Shown piece after piece: positions 29,462 to 41,231 of a stretch of 64,000 bases of DNA. The DNA lies in contig CAJTDX010000002.1 in assembly GCA_910575155.1 (NCBI GenBank), forward strand, positions 124,001 to 188,000, in the 5' to 3' direction. Below the pieces are notes generated by a model that was not told the origin of the DNA, made no database searches, and worked only from the letters and a program-made list of their open reading frames with translations. A program made the position numbers and the translations under genes. Position 1 is the first letter of the stretch. The number at the start of each line of letters is the position of its first letter. This DNA comes from Lachnospiraceae bacterium. Its GTDB lineage: Bacteria > Bacillota > Clostridia > Lachnospirales > Lachnospiraceae.

Positions 29462-31159
29462 ATGGAAAAATATATGATAATTGACGGAGAGCGCGTACCG
29501 TTCACCGATGAGAAAAACATTCTTGCAGTCATCCGCAAGGCAGGAATTATTTTACCGACTTTTTGTTATTATTCGGATTTGTCTATTTATGGCGCCTGCC
29601 GAATGTGCGTGGTGGAAGATCACCGGGGAGGAATCGTGGCGTCCTGTTCTACGCCCCCCAAAAACGGCATGGAAATCCGTACCAATACGCCGCAGCTTTA
29701 CTATCACCGAAAACGGATCTTAGAGCTGCTGCTGGCTGCGCACTGCAGAGATTGTACCACCTGTGAGAAAAATGGAAAATGCAAGCTGCAGGAACTTGCA
29801 AACCGTTTTTCCATTCCCGGCGTGCGGTTTGAAAACACCAATCCCATCCGTCCCATTGATACTTCGTCCAAAGCCATTGTGCGCAATCCCAATAAATGTA
29901 TTCTCTGCGGCGACTGTGTGAGGGTCTGCAATGAAATTCAGCATGTGGGCGCTATTGATTTTGCCCACCGCGGGGCAGATATGGAGATTTCCACTGCATT
30001 TGGCAGAGATATTGCCGATACCAACTGCGTCAACTGCGGCCAGTGCGCGGCGGTATGTCCTACCGGGGCCATTACCATTAAGAATGATACGCACGACGTT
30101 TGGGAGGCGATCCACAACCCCGATAAGCGGGTAGTGGTACAGATTGCGCCGGCAGTCCGCGTGGCAATCGGCGAGGGTTACGGATATGATCCGGGAGAGA
30201 ATACCATTGGCAGACTGATTGCTTCTCTGCGTATGCTGGGCGTGGATGCAATTTTTGACACTTCTGTGGGGGCGGATCTCACGATTATGGAGGAAGCGGA
30301 AGAACTTGTGGAGAGTCTGGAAGAGCAGGATCGCAAATACCCGTTATTTACCTCCTGCTGTCCGGGATGGATTCGTTATGTGGAGACGCAGTATCCTCAT
30401 ATTATGCCTTATGTGTCTACCGCAAAATCCCCTATGCAGATGTTCGGAGCGGTGATTAAGGAATATTATAAGAAACAGGATAAGAAAGAACGAAAAGAGA
30501 CGGTTTCGGTTGCCATTATGCCCTGTACCGCTAAAAAATTCGAGGCTTCCAGAGCGGAATTTGTGCGTAACGGAATACCGGACGTGGACTATGTGCTTAC
30601 CTCAGAAGAGGTGATTGGCATGTTAAAGGAAATCGGCATTCGTTTTGACCGATTGGAGCCGGAAGCCTACGATATGCCGTTTTCCATTTATTCCGGAGCG
30701 GGAGTGATTTTCGGAGCTACCGGAGGCGTGACAGAGGCGGCAGTCCGCCGGGTAGTGGCGGATAAGAGTCCCAAAGCATTGAAAGAAATTGAGTTTATCG
30801 GCGTCCGGGGCATGGAAGGCGTGAAAGAGTGCGAGCTTGATCTGGACGGGCGTAAAGTGCGGATTGGGATAGTCAGCGGGCTTGGCAATGCGGACTGCCT
30901 GCTGCAGAAGATTGAAAGCGGAGAAGAACATTTTGATTTTGTAGAAGTGATGGCGTGCCCCGGCGGCTGCGTTGCCGGAGCCGGCCAGCCATTTGCCCGC
31001 TCTACCGAAAAGCGGCTGCGCGCGGAAGGGCTTTATAAGAATGATAAAGCTCTCCAGATTAAGCGCAGTGAAGAAAATCCGCTGGTAGATACGCTGTACA
31101 ACGATCTTTTGAAAAATCGGGAGCATGAACTTTTGCATGTCAGTTATATACATGAATAG
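29462..31159 (+). CDS. [FeFe] hydrogenase catalytic subunit (HydA type)
   Basis: FTSCCPGWIRYVE, IMPCTAKKFEA, EVMACPGGCVAGAGQP H-cluster motifs; N-terminal 2Fe-2S and 4Fe-4S clusters. Confidence 0.96.
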   Translation: MEKYMIIDGERVPFTDEKNILAVIRKAGIILPTFCYYSDLSIYGACRMCVVEDHRGGIVASCSTPPKNGMEIRTNTPQLYYHRKRILELLLAAHCRDCTTCEKNGKCKLQELANRFSIPGVRFENTNPIRPIDTSSKAIVRNPNKCILCGDCVRVCNEIQHVGAIDFAHRGADMEISTAFGRDIADTNCVNCGQCAAVCPTGAITIKNDTHDVWEAIHNPDKRVVVQIAPAVRVAIGEGYGYDPGENTIGRLIASLRMLGVDAIFDTSVGADLTIMEEAEELVESLEEQDRKYPLFTSCCPGWIRYVETQYPHIMPYVSTAKSPMQMFGAVIKEYYKKQDKKERKETVSVAIMPCTAKKFEASRAEFVRNGIPDVDYVLTSEEVIGMLKEIGIRFDRLEPEAYDMPFSIYSGAGVIFGATGGVTEAAVRRVVADKSPKALKEIEFIGVRGMEGVKECELDLDGRKVRIGIVSGLGNADCLLQKIESGEEHFDFVEVMACPGGCVAGAGQPFARSTEKRLRAEGLYKNDKALQIKRSEENPLVDTLYNDLLKNREHELLHVSYIHE

Positions 31160-31317
31160 AATTTGAATGGCATATATGAGAACACAGGAACAGAAGAAGA
31201 ACTCGGTTTTCTGTGTTCTTCGCCATATATAGCAGGTTTTATGTCTTATCAGGAGGAAGAAAGAGGTAAAGATTAAGAGAATTTATGCCGAAAAAATAAA
31301 GAGAAAGGAGGACGGCT

Positions 31318-32040
31318 ATGAATGTTTCACTGACAAATATAGGGACAGATAAATATCGGAACGGTTCCGTTTTTGCCGGAGGTCTTCCAATGCTGCAGAA
31401 TAATGGGCTGAAAAGCGCCCAGGAAAAGGCGGAGCGACAGCAGAAGGCGCAGGGTGAGGTGGCGTTCTGGGAGAAGCAGAAGGAAAACCTCAAAGAGAAA
31501 GAATGCGATACCGTAGAAGAAATCGCTGAGAAACTGAAAGCTCTGCACAGTTATGAGGAAGAGATCGCGTCGGTAAAGAAATCCTTTAATAATGAGCAGA
31601 TGTGGCATATTATGGACGAAGCGCAGGAGCGCGGAGAGAAGATTGCAGAAGCTGCTGAAAAGATGGAGCCCAAGACGCCGGAAGAAAGACGGGAAGAGGC
31701 TGCAGAGGAAGCTCTGGGCACAGAAGAAGACAAGAGTGCAATGGAGGAAATGCTGGACGACGTTTCAGAGATGGCAGAGGAAAACGCAGAGATGGCGGAG
31801 GATCTGCAGAATCTCAAAGAGACGGCGGAAGAACTGGAAGACAACGCCCAGGAAGCAGAACACTTACAGGAAAGCGAAGGGGCTTTGTCAGAACTTACCC
31901 GGCAGACACAGGAGATTCAGGAGCAGAAACAGCAGGAACTGGAAGAAGAAAAGCTTGCGGCAAGGCAGGCGCAAAAACTGGGCGCATATCAGCCTGACGA
32001 GAAGAAGTATCTCTATCAGGGAATGGATGTCAGGATTTAA
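31318..32040 (+). CDS. Hypothetical coiled-coil protein
   Basis: ORF with AAAGGAGG RBS; E/A-rich heptads. Confidence 0.7.
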   Translation: MNVSLTNIGTDKYRNGSVFAGGLPMLQNNGLKSAQEKAERQQKAQGEVAFWEKQKENLKEKECDTVEEIAEKLKALHSYEEEIASVKKSFNNEQMWHIMDEAQERGEKIAEAAEKMEPKTPEERREEAAEEALGTEEDKSAMEEMLDDVSEMAEENAEMAEDLQNLKETAEELEDNAQEAEHLQESEGALSELTRQTQEIQEQKQQELEEEKLAARQAQKLGAYQPDEKKYLYQGMDVRI

Positions 32041-32106
32041 AAAAGTGGTTGGCGTAGTTATTTGCGTAACGATGTACTGGTGTGCTGACACATGAAAACA
32101 ACAAAG

Positions 32107-32150
32107 AAGAAGCGTTGCCGGAGAATTTGAGATCTCCGGCAGCGCTTCTT
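32107..32150. terminator. Bidirectional terminator between convergent genes
   Basis: AAGAAGCGTTGCCGGAGA - ATTTGAGA - TCTCCGGCAGCGCTTCTT. Confidence 0.8.
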
Positions 32151-32156
32151 TGTAAT

Positions 32157-33215
32157 TCAGTTGATCGTGACATTTCCGCTTTCACATTCAATGGAGATAC
32201 TGTTATGCTTCCCATTGTCTTTTGTATAATGAATTTCACCATCTTCATCTTCTTTGAGTTTATTGCCGTCCAGATTTACAACGCCATATTCTGCATTCAG
32301 GCTGTAATTGTAATCTGAGACAGAGTCAGACAGAGTCAGCAATACATCGCCGTAAGAAGAAATAATTTTAGTTGTGCCGAGTGCAGCCTGGCTGAAATCA
32401 AGCGTCCCGGAATCCATGATAATGCTGCTGTTTTTTACCTTGATTTCATCAACCGTACAGTTTCCATATTCATTTGATAAGTTAAGGTCTGCTGTCTCCA
32501 GTTTTGAAAGCGAGAGATTTCCGCTGTCCAGCGTGATTGCTGCAGTTCTGGAAATCTGAAAAATATCTCCGCTGATATTTCCATATTCATTGTCAAGTTC
32601 CAGCGTATCGCAGGTAATCGCGTCAAGTTCCAGATTTCCGGAATCCGCGTCAATGGACAGTGTTTCTCCGGTAAAAGCATCCATTGTAAGATTGCCGTAG
32701 TCAATTTTGATCCTGGAATTTTTTGACTGAATTTCGCCAAGTTCCACGTTCCCGCTGTCGTCAGAGATCTTTAAAATGTCGAAATATGTATCCTTTGGCA
32801 CAAAAAGCCTGACATAATAAGGTTCATATCTGGCAGTATTCAGAGGATTGAAAAAAAAGTGAAAACCGCCGCTGTATTTTGCCTGCGCAGGGCCTTCCTG
32901 AAAATAAAATCTGCCGTTGGATACTTCATATTGAGGTTCTTCGCAGGAGCCGTCCATATGGTATTCGAGATAATAATCATCTCCGGGCAGTATGGAGAGA
33001 TTGCTGTAGCTGAGCGCTATGGAGATTTCTGTGAATTTTTCCAGTTTCGTCTTTTGTAAATCCCATGGTTTGGGAAACTGCTTTTTTCTGACAGAAACAT
33101 GGTCGGAAAATACGGATCCCGTTCGTATTCCCTGGGCAATTACCATGCCTGAGCAGGCGATTGCAGACAGTATGGCGATCCCAAGAATAGCGGTTAAGAT
33201 TTTGTTTCGTTTCAT
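32157..33215 (-). CDS. DUF4097-type beta-strand repeat protein, membrane-anchored
   Basis: Repeated (D/E)SGNLxLxxLxTxxLxLxNEYGNxx ladder; N-terminal TM. Confidence 0.85.
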   Translation of the reverse strand: MKRNKILTAILGIAILSAIACSGMVIAQGIRTGSVFSDHVSVRKKQFPKPWDLQKTKLEKFTEISIALSYSNLSILPGDDYYLEYHMDGSCEEPQYEVSNGRFYFQEGPAQAKYSGGFHFFFNPLNTARYEPYYVRLFVPKDTYFDILKISDDSGNVELGEIQSKNSRIKIDYGNLTMDAFTGETLSIDADSGNLELDAITCDTLELDNEYGNISGDIFQISRTAAITLDSGNLSLSKLETADLNLSNEYGNCTVDEIKVKNSSIIMDSGTLDFSQAALGTTKIISSYGDVLLTLSDSVSDYNYSLNAEYGVVNLDGNKLKEDEDGEIHYTKDNGKHNSISIECESGNVTIN

Positions 33216-33339
33216 TTGAAGTTCCTCCTTTGAGTAATCAAAATGTGCGGCTAACCTGTTCTAATAGATAAAACGAGCCGGCGCGCATTTTGACTTCAAA
33301 GTTGGAAAACAGAAACCGTTATTGGCAGAGATCAGCAGA

Positions 33340-36300
33340 TTATACATCTGTGTTATTCTGCATTTTTGCCAGGTTTTTCTGCGCGGTGGACAGCATCAGT
33401 TTGATACGGTTTAACTGGTTCACCTCGGAAGCTCCCGGATCATAATCAATCGCTACAATATTGGCGAGCGGATATTGATTCCGTATTTCTTTGATAACGC
33501 CCTTTCCCACTACGTGGTTGGGCAGACAGCCGAAAGGCTGGGCGCATACAATATTGTTGGTGCCGGAGTGAATCAGCTCTAACATTTCTCCGGTGAGGAA
33601 CCAGCCTTCCCCGGTCTGATTTCCCTGAGAGACAATGGGATCGGCATATCCGGCAAGTGTTTTAATGTGTGCCGGAGCCTCGAAATGACGGCTTTTTTCA
33701 AATTCTCTGCGCGCGCTTTTCCGCAGCCATTCCAATGCTTTGATGCCCAGATTTGCATTTCTGGCGCTGGATGTTTTGCCTCCCAGATGCTCTGCGTTAA
33801 AATTGCTGCTGTAAAAGCAGTAGAGCAGAAAATCTGTCAGATCCGGAACCACGGCTTCCGCGCCCTCTGCTTCTAACAGTTCCACCAGATAATTGTTGGC
33901 GGCGGGCAGAAATTTTACCAGGATTTCTCCTACGATGCCCACTCTGGGCTTTTGTATGTCCGTCATGGGCAATTTGTCGAAATCCCGTATAATCTGACGA
34001 CAGAGCTGTTTGAATTTTCGATGAGAAATCAGCTTATCTCTGGAGACAAACGCAATGCATTTCTCTTTCCATTTTTGATGGAGTGCATTGGCGGCGCCGG
34101 GAACTGCCTCGTATGGTCTGGTGCGGTACAGACAGCGCATGAAGATGTCTCCGAAAATCAAAGCGTATAAACCTCTCTGCAGCAGAGGGAGCGTGAGTTT
34201 AAAGCCGGGATTCTCCTCCAGACCGCTGAGATTGAGAGAGATGACCGGGATTTCCGGGCATCCTGCTTTTTCCAGAGCCCTGCGGATAAAGCCGATATAA
34301 TTGGAAGCGCGGCATCCGCCGCCGGTCTGGGTGATAATCACGGCTGTTTTGGTCAGGTCATAATTACCGGAGAGCACAGCTTCCATAATCTGTCCCACTA
34401 CCATCAGGGATGGGTAGCAGGCGTCGTTGTTTACGTAGCGCAGTCCCATATCCACGGCTGATTTGCCGTTGTTGCCAAGTACCACCATATGATAGCCGGA
34501 AGCCTGAAATGCAGGCTGAAGCAGTTCAAAATGGATGGGTGACATCTGGGGGCAGAGGATGGTGTAATCTTTGCGCATTTCCTCTGTAAATATTACCCGT
34601 TTGTAGATGGAGGGCGCAATAGTGCGGTGTTTTTTCTGCTTTTCCTTGACCCGCAGAGCTGACAGCAGAGAACGGATACGGATGCGAGCCGCTCCGAGAT
34701 TATTCACTTCATCAATTTTCAGACAGGTGTAAATTTTGCCTGATTTTGAGAGAATGTCGTTCACCTGGTCGGTAGTGACAGCGTCCAGTCCACAGCCGAA
34801 GGAATTGAGCTGAATCAGATCCAGATCGTCTCTTGTCTTAACAAAATTTGCGGCGGCGTACAGTCTGGAGTGGTACATCCACTGGTCCATCACCATCAGA
34901 GGACGTTCCACTTTTTCCAGGTGAGAGACAGAGTCCTCGGTGAGCACGGCGATGCCATAGGAGTTAATCAGTTCCGGAATGCCGTGGTTGATTTCCGGGT
35001 CTGTATGGTAAGGGCGTCCGGCGAGCACAATGCCCCGGCGTCCGGTCTGCTCCATATATTTGAGGGTTTCTTCTCCTTTGCGGCGTATGTCCTGGCGCAT
35101 GTTTGCAAGTTCCCGCCAGCCGGCGTCCACGGCGGCGTTTATTTCTTCTGCCGGAATGTAAAATTCCTGTGAAAACACTTGTACAAGCTGCTTTGCAAGC
35201 ACTTCTTTGGAAGCAAAGGACATAAAAGGATTTAAGAACCGTACCGTTCCGGAGGTTATCTCATCCACATTGTTCTTAATATTCTCCGCATAAGAAGTGA
35301 CGATAGGGCAGTTATAGTGATTATTGGAATCGGGAAATTCATCTCTCTCATAGGGAATACAGGGATAGAAAATGAAATCTGCCTGATTTTGGATCAGCCA
35401 CGCCACATGGCCATGCGCCAGTTTTGCCGGATAACACTCCGATTCGCTGGGAATCGATTCAATGCCCAGCTCGTAAATTTTCCGGGTCGACTGGGGGGAG
35501 AGCAGGGTATGGAATTTTAAAGTGCGGAAGAAAATAGCCCAGAACGGATAATTTTCGTACATATTCAGCACGCGTGGAATACCTACGGTTCCACGTACGG
35601 CCGCCTCCCTGGGAAGAGGGCTGTAACGAAACATGCGTCGGTTCTTATAGGCAAAGAGATTGGGGATTTTTTCTTTGCTTTTTTCCCTTCCCAGCCCTTT
35701 TTCGCAGCGATTTCCGGTGATAAAGCTGCGGTCTCCTGAAAAATGGTTGACAGTCAGCAGACAGTGATTGGCGCAGCCCTGACAGCGTGATAATTTTGTC
35801 TCCACTTCAAGCGTTTCAATTTCCTGAATGGAGAGCATGGTGGTGTCAGGGTTGTCTTCGTACCGTTCCCTGGCAATGAGGGCGGCGCCAAAGGCTCCCA
35901 TGATTCCTGCAATATCCGGGCGTATGGCGTCGCAGCCGGATATTTTTTCAAAACTTCTGAGCACGGCGTCGTTATAGAAAGTTCCCCCCTGCACGACGAT
36001 GTGTTTTCCCAAATCGCGGGCGTCGCTGACCTTGATAACCTTAAAAAGCGCATTTTTAATTACGGAGTAGGCAAGTCCCGCGGAGATATCGGCTACCTCG
36101 GCCCCCTCTTTTTGCGCCTGCTTGACCTTGGAATTCATAAATACGGTGCAGCGGGTTCCCAGATCAATGGGATGTTCGGCAAACAGGGCGGCCTGAGCAA
36201 AATCTTCCACGGAATAATTCAGCGATTTGGCAAAGGTCTCAATAAAGGAGCCGCATCCGGAGGAACATGCCTCGTTTAACTGCACGCTGTCTACCGTCTG

Positions 36301-37605
36301 ATTCCTGATTTTGATGCATTTCATATCCTGGCCGCCGATGTCCAGAATGCAGTCTACCTCCGGATTAAAGAAGGCTGCGGCATAATAATGGGCGACCGTT
36401 TCCACTTCTCCTTCATCCAGCATAAAAGCAGATTTCAGCAGCGCTTCCCCGTATCCGGTAGAGCAGGAATGGACAATTTTTGCGCCTTTTGGCAGCAACT
36501 CATGGATTTCTCTCAGGGCCAGGGTTGCGGTTGCAAGCGGATTGCCGTTGTTGCTGCTGTAAAAGGAGTACAAAAGAGAACCGTCTTCTCCCACCAGCGC
36601 TACTTTGGTGGTGGTGGAGCCGGCGTCAATGCCCAGATAGCAGTTACCCTGGTATGTAGACAAGGCGCTGGTCAGAACGTGGTGCCTGCCGTGGCGTTTC
36701 TGAAATCTCAGATATTCCTCCTGGCTGGAAAACAGGGGCTCCATTCGTTCTACTTCAAATTCTATTTGCAGATCGCCGGAGAGTTTTTCTAAAATCTCTT
36801 TTAATTCCATGGACACTTGCGGATTAAAATTTAAAGCCGAGCCGACGGCTGCAAACAAATGGGAGTGTTTTGGACTTATCGTATGCGCTTCGTCCAGCTT
36901 AAGCGTACGGATAAAGGTTTCCTTCAGTTCTGAAAGAAAATGCAGCGGACCGCCCAGAAAGGCAACGTGTCCGCGTATGGGCTTGCCGCAGGCAAGGCCG
37001 GAAATCGTCTGATTCACCACTGCCTGGAAGATGGAGGCGGACAGGTCTTCTTTGGAGGCGCCTTCATTAATCAGGGGCTGGATATCAGATTTGGCAAATA
37101 CGCCGCAGCGCGCGGCAATCGGGTAGATTGCTTTGTAATTTTTGGCATAAATGTTCAGTCCGGTCGCGTCTGTCTGCAGCAGAGAAGCCATCTGATCAAT
37201 AAAAGAACCAGTTCCTCCCGCGCAGATGCCGTTCATGCGCTGTTCGACATTTCCGCCTTCAAAATAGATGATTTTTGCGTCTTCGCCGCCCAGTTCAATG
37301 GCGACGTCTGTCTGGGGCGCATAGTCCTGTAAAGCGCTGGAAACGGCAATCACTTCCTGGACAAAAGGGATCTCCAGATGCTTTGCCAGCGTCAGTCCTC
37401 CGGAACCGGTGATGATTGGGGATAAAAAGATATTTCCAAGAGCATCCTGTGCCTTTTTGAGCAAATCAGAAAGAGTTTCGCGGATATTTGCGAAATGTCT
37501 CTCATAATCTGCAAAGACCATTTCATTCTCCTGATTTAATATTGCAATTTTTACAGTGGTTGAGCCAATGTCAATACCCAGCCGGTGTAAAGTTTGTTTT
37601 CTCAT
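33340..37605 (-). CDS. Giant 2-hydroxyacyl-CoA dehydratase activase-related protein (two ASKHA/BadF-BadG modules + DUF2229 + HgdB-like region)
   Basis: [14 protein letters not shown] and [35 protein letters not shown] and [46 protein letters not shown]. Confidence 0.92.
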   Translation of the reverse strand: MRKQTLHRLGIDIGSTTVKIAILNQENEMVFADYERHFANIRETLSDLLKKAQDALGNIFLSPIITGSGGLTLAKHLEIPFVQEVIAVSSALQDYAPQTDVAIELGGEDAKIIYFEGGNVEQRMNGICAGGTGSFIDQMASLLQTDATGLNIYAKNYKAIYPIAARCGVFAKSDIQPLINEGASKEDLSASIFQAVVNQTISGLACGKPIRGHVAFLGGPLHFLSELKETFIRTLKLDEAHTISPKHSHLFAAVGSALNFNPQVSMELKEILEKLSGDLQIEFEVERMEPLFSSQEEYLRFQKRHGRHHVLTSALSTYQGNCYLGIDAGSTTTKVALVGEDGSLLYSFYSSNNGNPLATATLALREIHELLPKGAKIVHSCSTGYGEALLKSAFMLDEGEVETVAHYYAAAFFNPEVDCILDIGGQDMKCIKIRNQTVDSVQLNEACSSGCGSFIETFAKSLNYSVEDFAQAALFAEHPIDLGTRCTVFMNSKVKQAQKEGAEVADISAGLAYSVIKNALFKVIKVSDARDLGKHIVVQGGTFYNDAVLRSFEKISGCDAIRPDIAGIMGAFGAALIARERYEDNPDTTMLSIQEIETLEVETKLSRCQGCANHCLLTVNHFSGDRSFITGNRCEKGLGREKSKEKIPNLFAYKNRRMFRYSPLPREAAVRGTVGIPRVLNMYENYPFWAIFFRTLKFHTLLSPQSTRKIYELGIESIPSESECYPAKLAHGHVAWLIQNQADFIFYPCIPYERDEFPDSNNHYNCPIVTSYAENIKNNVDEITSGTVRFLNPFMSFASKEVLAKQLVQVFSQEFYIPAEEINAAVDAGWRELANMRQDIRRKGEETLKYMEQTGRRGIVLAGRPYHTDPEINHGIPELINSYGIAVLTEDSVSHLEKVERPLMVMDQWMYHSRLYAAANFVKTRDDLDLIQLNSFGCGLDAVTTDQVNDILSKSGKIYTCLKIDEVNNLGAARIRIRSLLSALRVKEKQKKHRTIAPSIYKRVIFTEEMRKDYTILCPQMSPIHFELLQPAFQASGYHMVVLGNNGKSAVDMGLRYVNNDACYPSLMVVGQIMEAVLSGNYDLTKTAVIITQTGGGCRASNYIGFIRRALEKAGCPEIPVISLNLSGLEENPGFKLTLPLLQRGLYALIFGDIFMRCLYRTRPYEAVPGAANALHQKWKEKCIAFVSRDKLISHRKFKQLCRQIIRDFDKLPMTDIQKPRVGIVGEILVKFLPAANNYLVELLEAEGAEAVVPDLTDFLLYCFYSSNFNAEHLGGKTSSARNANLGIKALEWLRKSARREFEKSRHFEAPAHIKTLAGYADPIVSQGNQTGEGWFLTGEMLELIHSGTNNIVCAQPFGCLPNHVVGKGVIKEIRNQYPLANIVAIDYDPGASEVNQLNRIKLMLSTAQKNLAKMQNNTDV

Positions 37606-37944
37606 ATCATTTCCTCCGTTATATGAAAATGCTGTGAGTAAAAAATAAATGTATATTGTGTATTTATTTTAACAATTTCTTCCTATTAAAATGTAATAGC
37701 TCTGAAATCAAGCAACGTTTATTATACGACAGGAAAATGCAAAAAACAATTCATTTCTCAGATTTTATGGAATGTTTAGAAACTAATCGAAAATTTTTCA
37801 GGTTCCTTTGTGAAATAGTGACGACAGGAGATGAAAAATCATTGATTTAATATATGCAAAGAACAGGGTGATAGAACCGTTTCCGGAAATTAGAATATAA
37901 TAACAGCAAAGAAGAATGATAAACAGAATATGGAGGAAATAATT

Positions 37945-38418
37945 ATGGCCAGGATTATACCTATTCCAATCGGTCCCATTTTTCCGGGGGGACCATGCAG
38001 AGGAATCATACATGTGATCCAAAAAGGAGATACGCTCTATCAGCTGGGAAAGAGATATCATGTCAGCGTGGGACAATTAATGTTTGCCAATCCGTTTGTA
38101 GATGTGTATAATCTGCAGATTGGAGACGAACTGTGCATTCCGGCGACCATACAGCCCAGGGCAGTGGGAGCGGAAGAACGCCGGCAGTACCAGGATATGG
38201 GCGGCTGGGACGACAGAAACGGCCGTGAAGACTGGGACGACGGAACGAACGGGGAGGACTGGGACGGCAGAAGCGGCCAGGAGGATTGGAATGACGCGGC
38301 GGACGGGCAAGACTGGAACGGCAGAAACGGCCGTGAGGACTGGGACGACGGGGACCGGCAGGACTGGGACAGCAGGAGCGGCCGCGAGAGCTGGGACGAC
38401 GGAAGAATGAATTTATAA
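37945..38418 (+). CDS. LysM-domain protein with C-terminal 9-aa W-D/N-rich tandem repeats
   Basis: IHVIQKGDTLYQLGKRYHVSVGQLMFANPFVDVYNLQIGDELCIP LysM; start ATG 37945 after GGAGGAA. Confidence 0.85.
   Translation: MARIIPIPIGPIFPGGPCRGIIHVIQKGDTLYQLGKRYHVSVGQLMFANPFVDVYNLQIGDELCIPATIQPRAVGAEERRQYQDMGGWDDRNGREDWDDGTNGEDWDGRSGQEDWNDAADGQDWNGRNGREDWDDGDRQDWDSRSGRESWDDGRMNL
38206..38403 (+). repeat. 27-nt degenerate coding tandem repeats (about 7 copies)
   Basis: WDDRNGRED/WDDGTNGED/WDGRSGQED/WNDAADGQD/WNGRNGRED/WDDGDRQD/WDSRSGRES. Confidence 0.85.
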
Positions 38419-38444
38419 AGTTTTAATGAAGTGGATTCCACTCG

Positions 38445-38473
38445 TTGACAAAGCCGGATAGAAAATTTATAAT
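38445..38473 (+). promoter_or_regulatory. Consensus sigma-A promoter for the rhomboid-like gene
   Basis: TTGACA-N17-TATAAT. Confidence 0.85.
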
Positions 38474-38502
38474 GAAATCAATAAAGTTGAGAGAGGTGCA
38501 TT

Positions 38503-39342
38503 ATGAATTTTCTGAATAAAATGGAACGGAAATTCGGCAGGTTTGCAGTTCCAAATCTGACGTTTTGGCTGATTGGCGCCTGGGTATTGGGATTTATCAT
38601 ACAATACACCATGCCCCAGGTGCAGGGTATGCTGACGCTGGAGCCGTATATGATTCTCCGGGGACAGGTCTGGCGGCTGGTATCCTGGATTCTGATTCCT
38701 CCGGCAGTCAATATTTTATTTTTGATCTTTTTCCTGTCCTGCTATTACTTTATCGGCACATCCATTGAACAGGCGATCGGAACCTTCCGTTACAATGTTT
38801 ACCTGTTTGGCGGGCTGTTCTGTACGATTCTGGGCGCGTTCCTTTTGTATGTGGTTTATGGAATTACGACGGGGATACCGGTTGTGGGAATCGGAAATTA
38901 TTTCGGCACAGAATATGTGACGATGTCGCTGTTTCTGGCATTTGCAGTTATTTTTCCAAATGTGGAATTCAGACTCTATTTCATCATTCCCTTTAAGGCG
39001 AAATGGCTGGGAATTGTGGACGCTGTCTGGATGGTATTTTCTTTTATCGTCAGCAACTGGGCAGGCAGGGTGGCGATTCTGGCGTCGCTTTTGAATTTTT
39101 TGATTTTCTTTTTCAGTACAAGGAATTATCAGAGAATTTCGCCCAGAGAGATTCGCCGCAAACAGGTCTACAAACAGCAGATGCGCCAGTCTCAGAACGT
39201 GACCAAGCATAAATGCGCGATCTGCGGGAGAACGGAAAAAGATGGCGATGATCTGGAGTTTCGTTTTTGTTCCAGATGCGAAGGGAATTATGAATACTGC
39301 CAGGATCATCTTTTTACCCATCAGCATGTAAAGAAAAGCTGA
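38503..39342 (+). CDS. Rhomboid/Derlin-like multi-TM protein with C-terminal zinc-ribbon-like domain
   Basis: Rhomboid-like LRGQVWRLVSWILIPP, GTFRYNVYLFGG; C-terminal CAICGRTEKDGDDLEFRFCSRCEGNYEYCQDH. Confidence 0.8.
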   Translation: MNFLNKMERKFGRFAVPNLTFWLIGAWVLGFIIQYTMPQVQGMLTLEPYMILRGQVWRLVSWILIPPAVNILFLIFFLSCYYFIGTSIEQAIGTFRYNVYLFGGLFCTILGAFLLYVVYGITTGIPVVGIGNYFGTEYVTMSLFLAFAVIFPNVEFRLYFIIPFKAKWLGIVDAVWMVFSFIVSNWAGRVAILASLLNFLIFFFSTRNYQRISPREIRRKQVYKQQMRQSQNVTKHKCAICGRTEKDGDDLEFRFCSRCEGNYEYCQDHLFTHQHVKKS

Positions 39343-39411
39343 AGACGCGCCCTTTGTTCATCCGGGTTTTATCCGGCGGGGCTGCGGGGGTTTGCAACTG
39401 CTCGGCTTCCA

Positions 39412-39440
39412 TTGACAAATAGGAAATTAGAATTTATAAT
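39412..39440 (+). promoter_or_regulatory. Consensus sigma-A promoter for glnS
   Basis: TTGACA-N17-TATAAT. Confidence 0.85.
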
Positions 39441-39446
39441 AAACAG

Positions 39447-39486
39447 CAAAGGGCGTTTGAGAAGCTCGCTTTCCAAACGCCCTTTG
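39447..39486 (+). promoter_or_regulatory. Perfect 13-bp stem-loop at the predicted transcript 5' end of glnS
   Basis: CAAAGGGCGTTTG - N14 - CAAACGCCCTTTG, beginning about 7 nt after the -10 box. Confidence 0.8.
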
Positions 39487-39532
39487 TCTAAGATTTACGG
39501 AATGAAATATAGAGAAACCAGGAGGAGTACAG

Positions 39533-41206
39533 ATGGAAAACGAAATAGTTTCCAGGAATTTTATTGAACAGATTATTGAGGAAGATATTAAGGAAGGGCA
39601 TTGCGAGACGGTGAGAACCCGTTTTCCACCGGAGCCGAATGGTTATCTTCATATAGGACATGCCAAATCCATCTTATTGAATTACGGGCTGGCGCAGAAA
39701 TATCATGGAAAATTCCATATGCGTTTTGACGATACGAATCCAACCAAGGAGAAGACCGAATTTGTAGATTCGATCAAAGAAGATATTAAATGGCTGGGAG
39801 CAGATTGGGAGGACCGTCTGTTTTTTGCGTCCGATTACTTTCAGCAGATGTATGAGGCGGCCGTAAAGCTGATTAAAAAGGGAAAAGCCTACGTATCGGA
39901 GCTGAATCCGGAACAAATCCGGGAGTACCGGGGAACTCTGACAGAGCCGGGGAAGGAAGATCCGGGCGCTGGAAGGAGTATAGAGGAGAATTTACAGTTA
40001 TTCGAGGAAATGAAAGAGGGGAAATATGAAGACGGCGCCATGGTGCTTCGGGCAAGAATTGATATGGCGTCTCCCAATATCAATATGCGTGATCCGATTT
40101 TGTACCGCGTGGCGCATATGGCGCATCATAATACCGGGGAGAAATGGTGTATTTACCCGATGTATGATTTTGCACACCCTATTGAGGACGCCATAGAAGG
40201 AATCACGCATTCGATCTGCACTTTGGAATTTGAGGATCACAGACCGCTGTATGACTGGGTAGTGCGGGAACTGGAATATGAGAATCCACCCAGGCAGATT
40301 GAGTTTGCCAAGCTGTATCTTACCAATGTAGTGACAGGGAAGCGTTATATCAAAAAACTGGTGGAAGACAAAATTGTGGACGGCTGGGACGACCCGCGGC
40401 TCGTTTCCATAGCGGCCCTGCGCAGGCGGGGATTCACGCCGGAATCCATTCAGAAGTTTGTAGAGCTTTGCGGAGTGTCAAAGGCCAACAGCTCGGTCGA
40501 TTATGCCATGCTGGAGTACTGCATCCGCGAGGATCTGAAACTGAGCCGTCCGCGGATGATGGCGGTCTTGCATCCGATCAAACTGGTAATTGACAATTAT
40601 CCCGAAGGGCAGGTGGAGTATCTGGACGCCGCAAATAACCTGGAAAATGAAGCGCTTGGCAGCCGTCAGATTCCGTTTTGCAGGGAATTGTACATTGAGC
40701 GGGACGACTTTATGGAGGAACCGCCCAGAAAGTATTTCCGGCTGTTTCCGGGGAATGAAGTGCGTCTCATGCATGCTTATTTTGTAAAATGCGAGAGTTT
40801 TGTCAAGGATGAAGCGGGCAATGTGACAGAAGTACACTGTACGTACGATCCGGAAACCAAAGCCGGAAGCGGTTTTAGCGGACGCAAGGTGAAGGGAACC
40901 ATACACTGGGTGCCCGCGCCTTATGCCAAAAAGTGTGAGGTACGGCTGTATGAAAATCTTGTGGATGAAGAAAAAGGGGTATATAATAAGGAGGACGGCA
41001 GCCTGAACCTGAATCCGGATTCCCTTACAGTTTTGAAGGATTGTTATATAGAACCCGGGTTAGCAGAGGCGAAGCCCTATGACAGTTTCCAGTTTGTAAG
41101 ACAGGGATTTTTCTGTACAGATGCGAAAGACTCCGGAGAGGACGCGCTTGTATTTAACAGAATTGTATCCTTGAAAAGTTCTTATAAACTGCCGGCACAG
41201 AAATAA
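39533..41206 (+). CDS. glnS: Glutaminyl-tRNA synthetase
   Basis: [24 protein letters not shown] (HIGH), [33 protein letters not shown]-terminal beta-barrel domain. Confidence 0.96.
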   Translation: MENEIVSRNFIEQIIEEDIKEGHCETVRTRFPPEPNGYLHIGHAKSILLNYGLAQKYHGKFHMRFDDTNPTKEKTEFVDSIKEDIKWLGADWEDRLFFASDYFQQMYEAAVKLIKKGKAYVSELNPEQIREYRGTLTEPGKEDPGAGRSIEENLQLFEEMKEGKYEDGAMVLRARIDMASPNINMRDPILYRVAHMAHHNTGEKWCIYPMYDFAHPIEDAIEGITHSICTLEFEDHRPLYDWVVRELEYENPPRQIEFAKLYLTNVVTGKRYIKKLVEDKIVDGWDDPRLVSIAALRRRGFTPESIQKFVELCGVSKANSSVDYAMLEYCIREDLKLSRPRMMAVLHPIKLVIDNYPEGQVEYLDAANNLENEALGSRQIPFCRELYIERDDFMEEPPRKYFRLFPGNEVRLMHAYFVKCESFVKDEAGNVTEVHCTYDPETKAGSGFSGRKVKGTIHWVPAPYAKKCEVRLYENLVDEEKGVYNKEDGSLNLNPDSLTVLKDCYIEPGLAEAKPYDSFQFVRQGFFCTDAKDSGEDALVFNRIVSLKSSYKLPAQK

Positions 41207-41231
41207 GCGCGCTAAGAGGAGGAAAAGTGCA

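Noticed and set aside
33340-37605. 1421-aa ORF considered as an anomalous fusion
   Set aside because: Large double-activase/HgdB-like proteins of this architecture are familiar in Clostridia; described as a feature but not novel.
38206-38403. Regular repeats considered as a CRISPR array
   Set aside because: Repeats are degenerate 27-nt units in frame with no unique spacers; they encode a protein tail.
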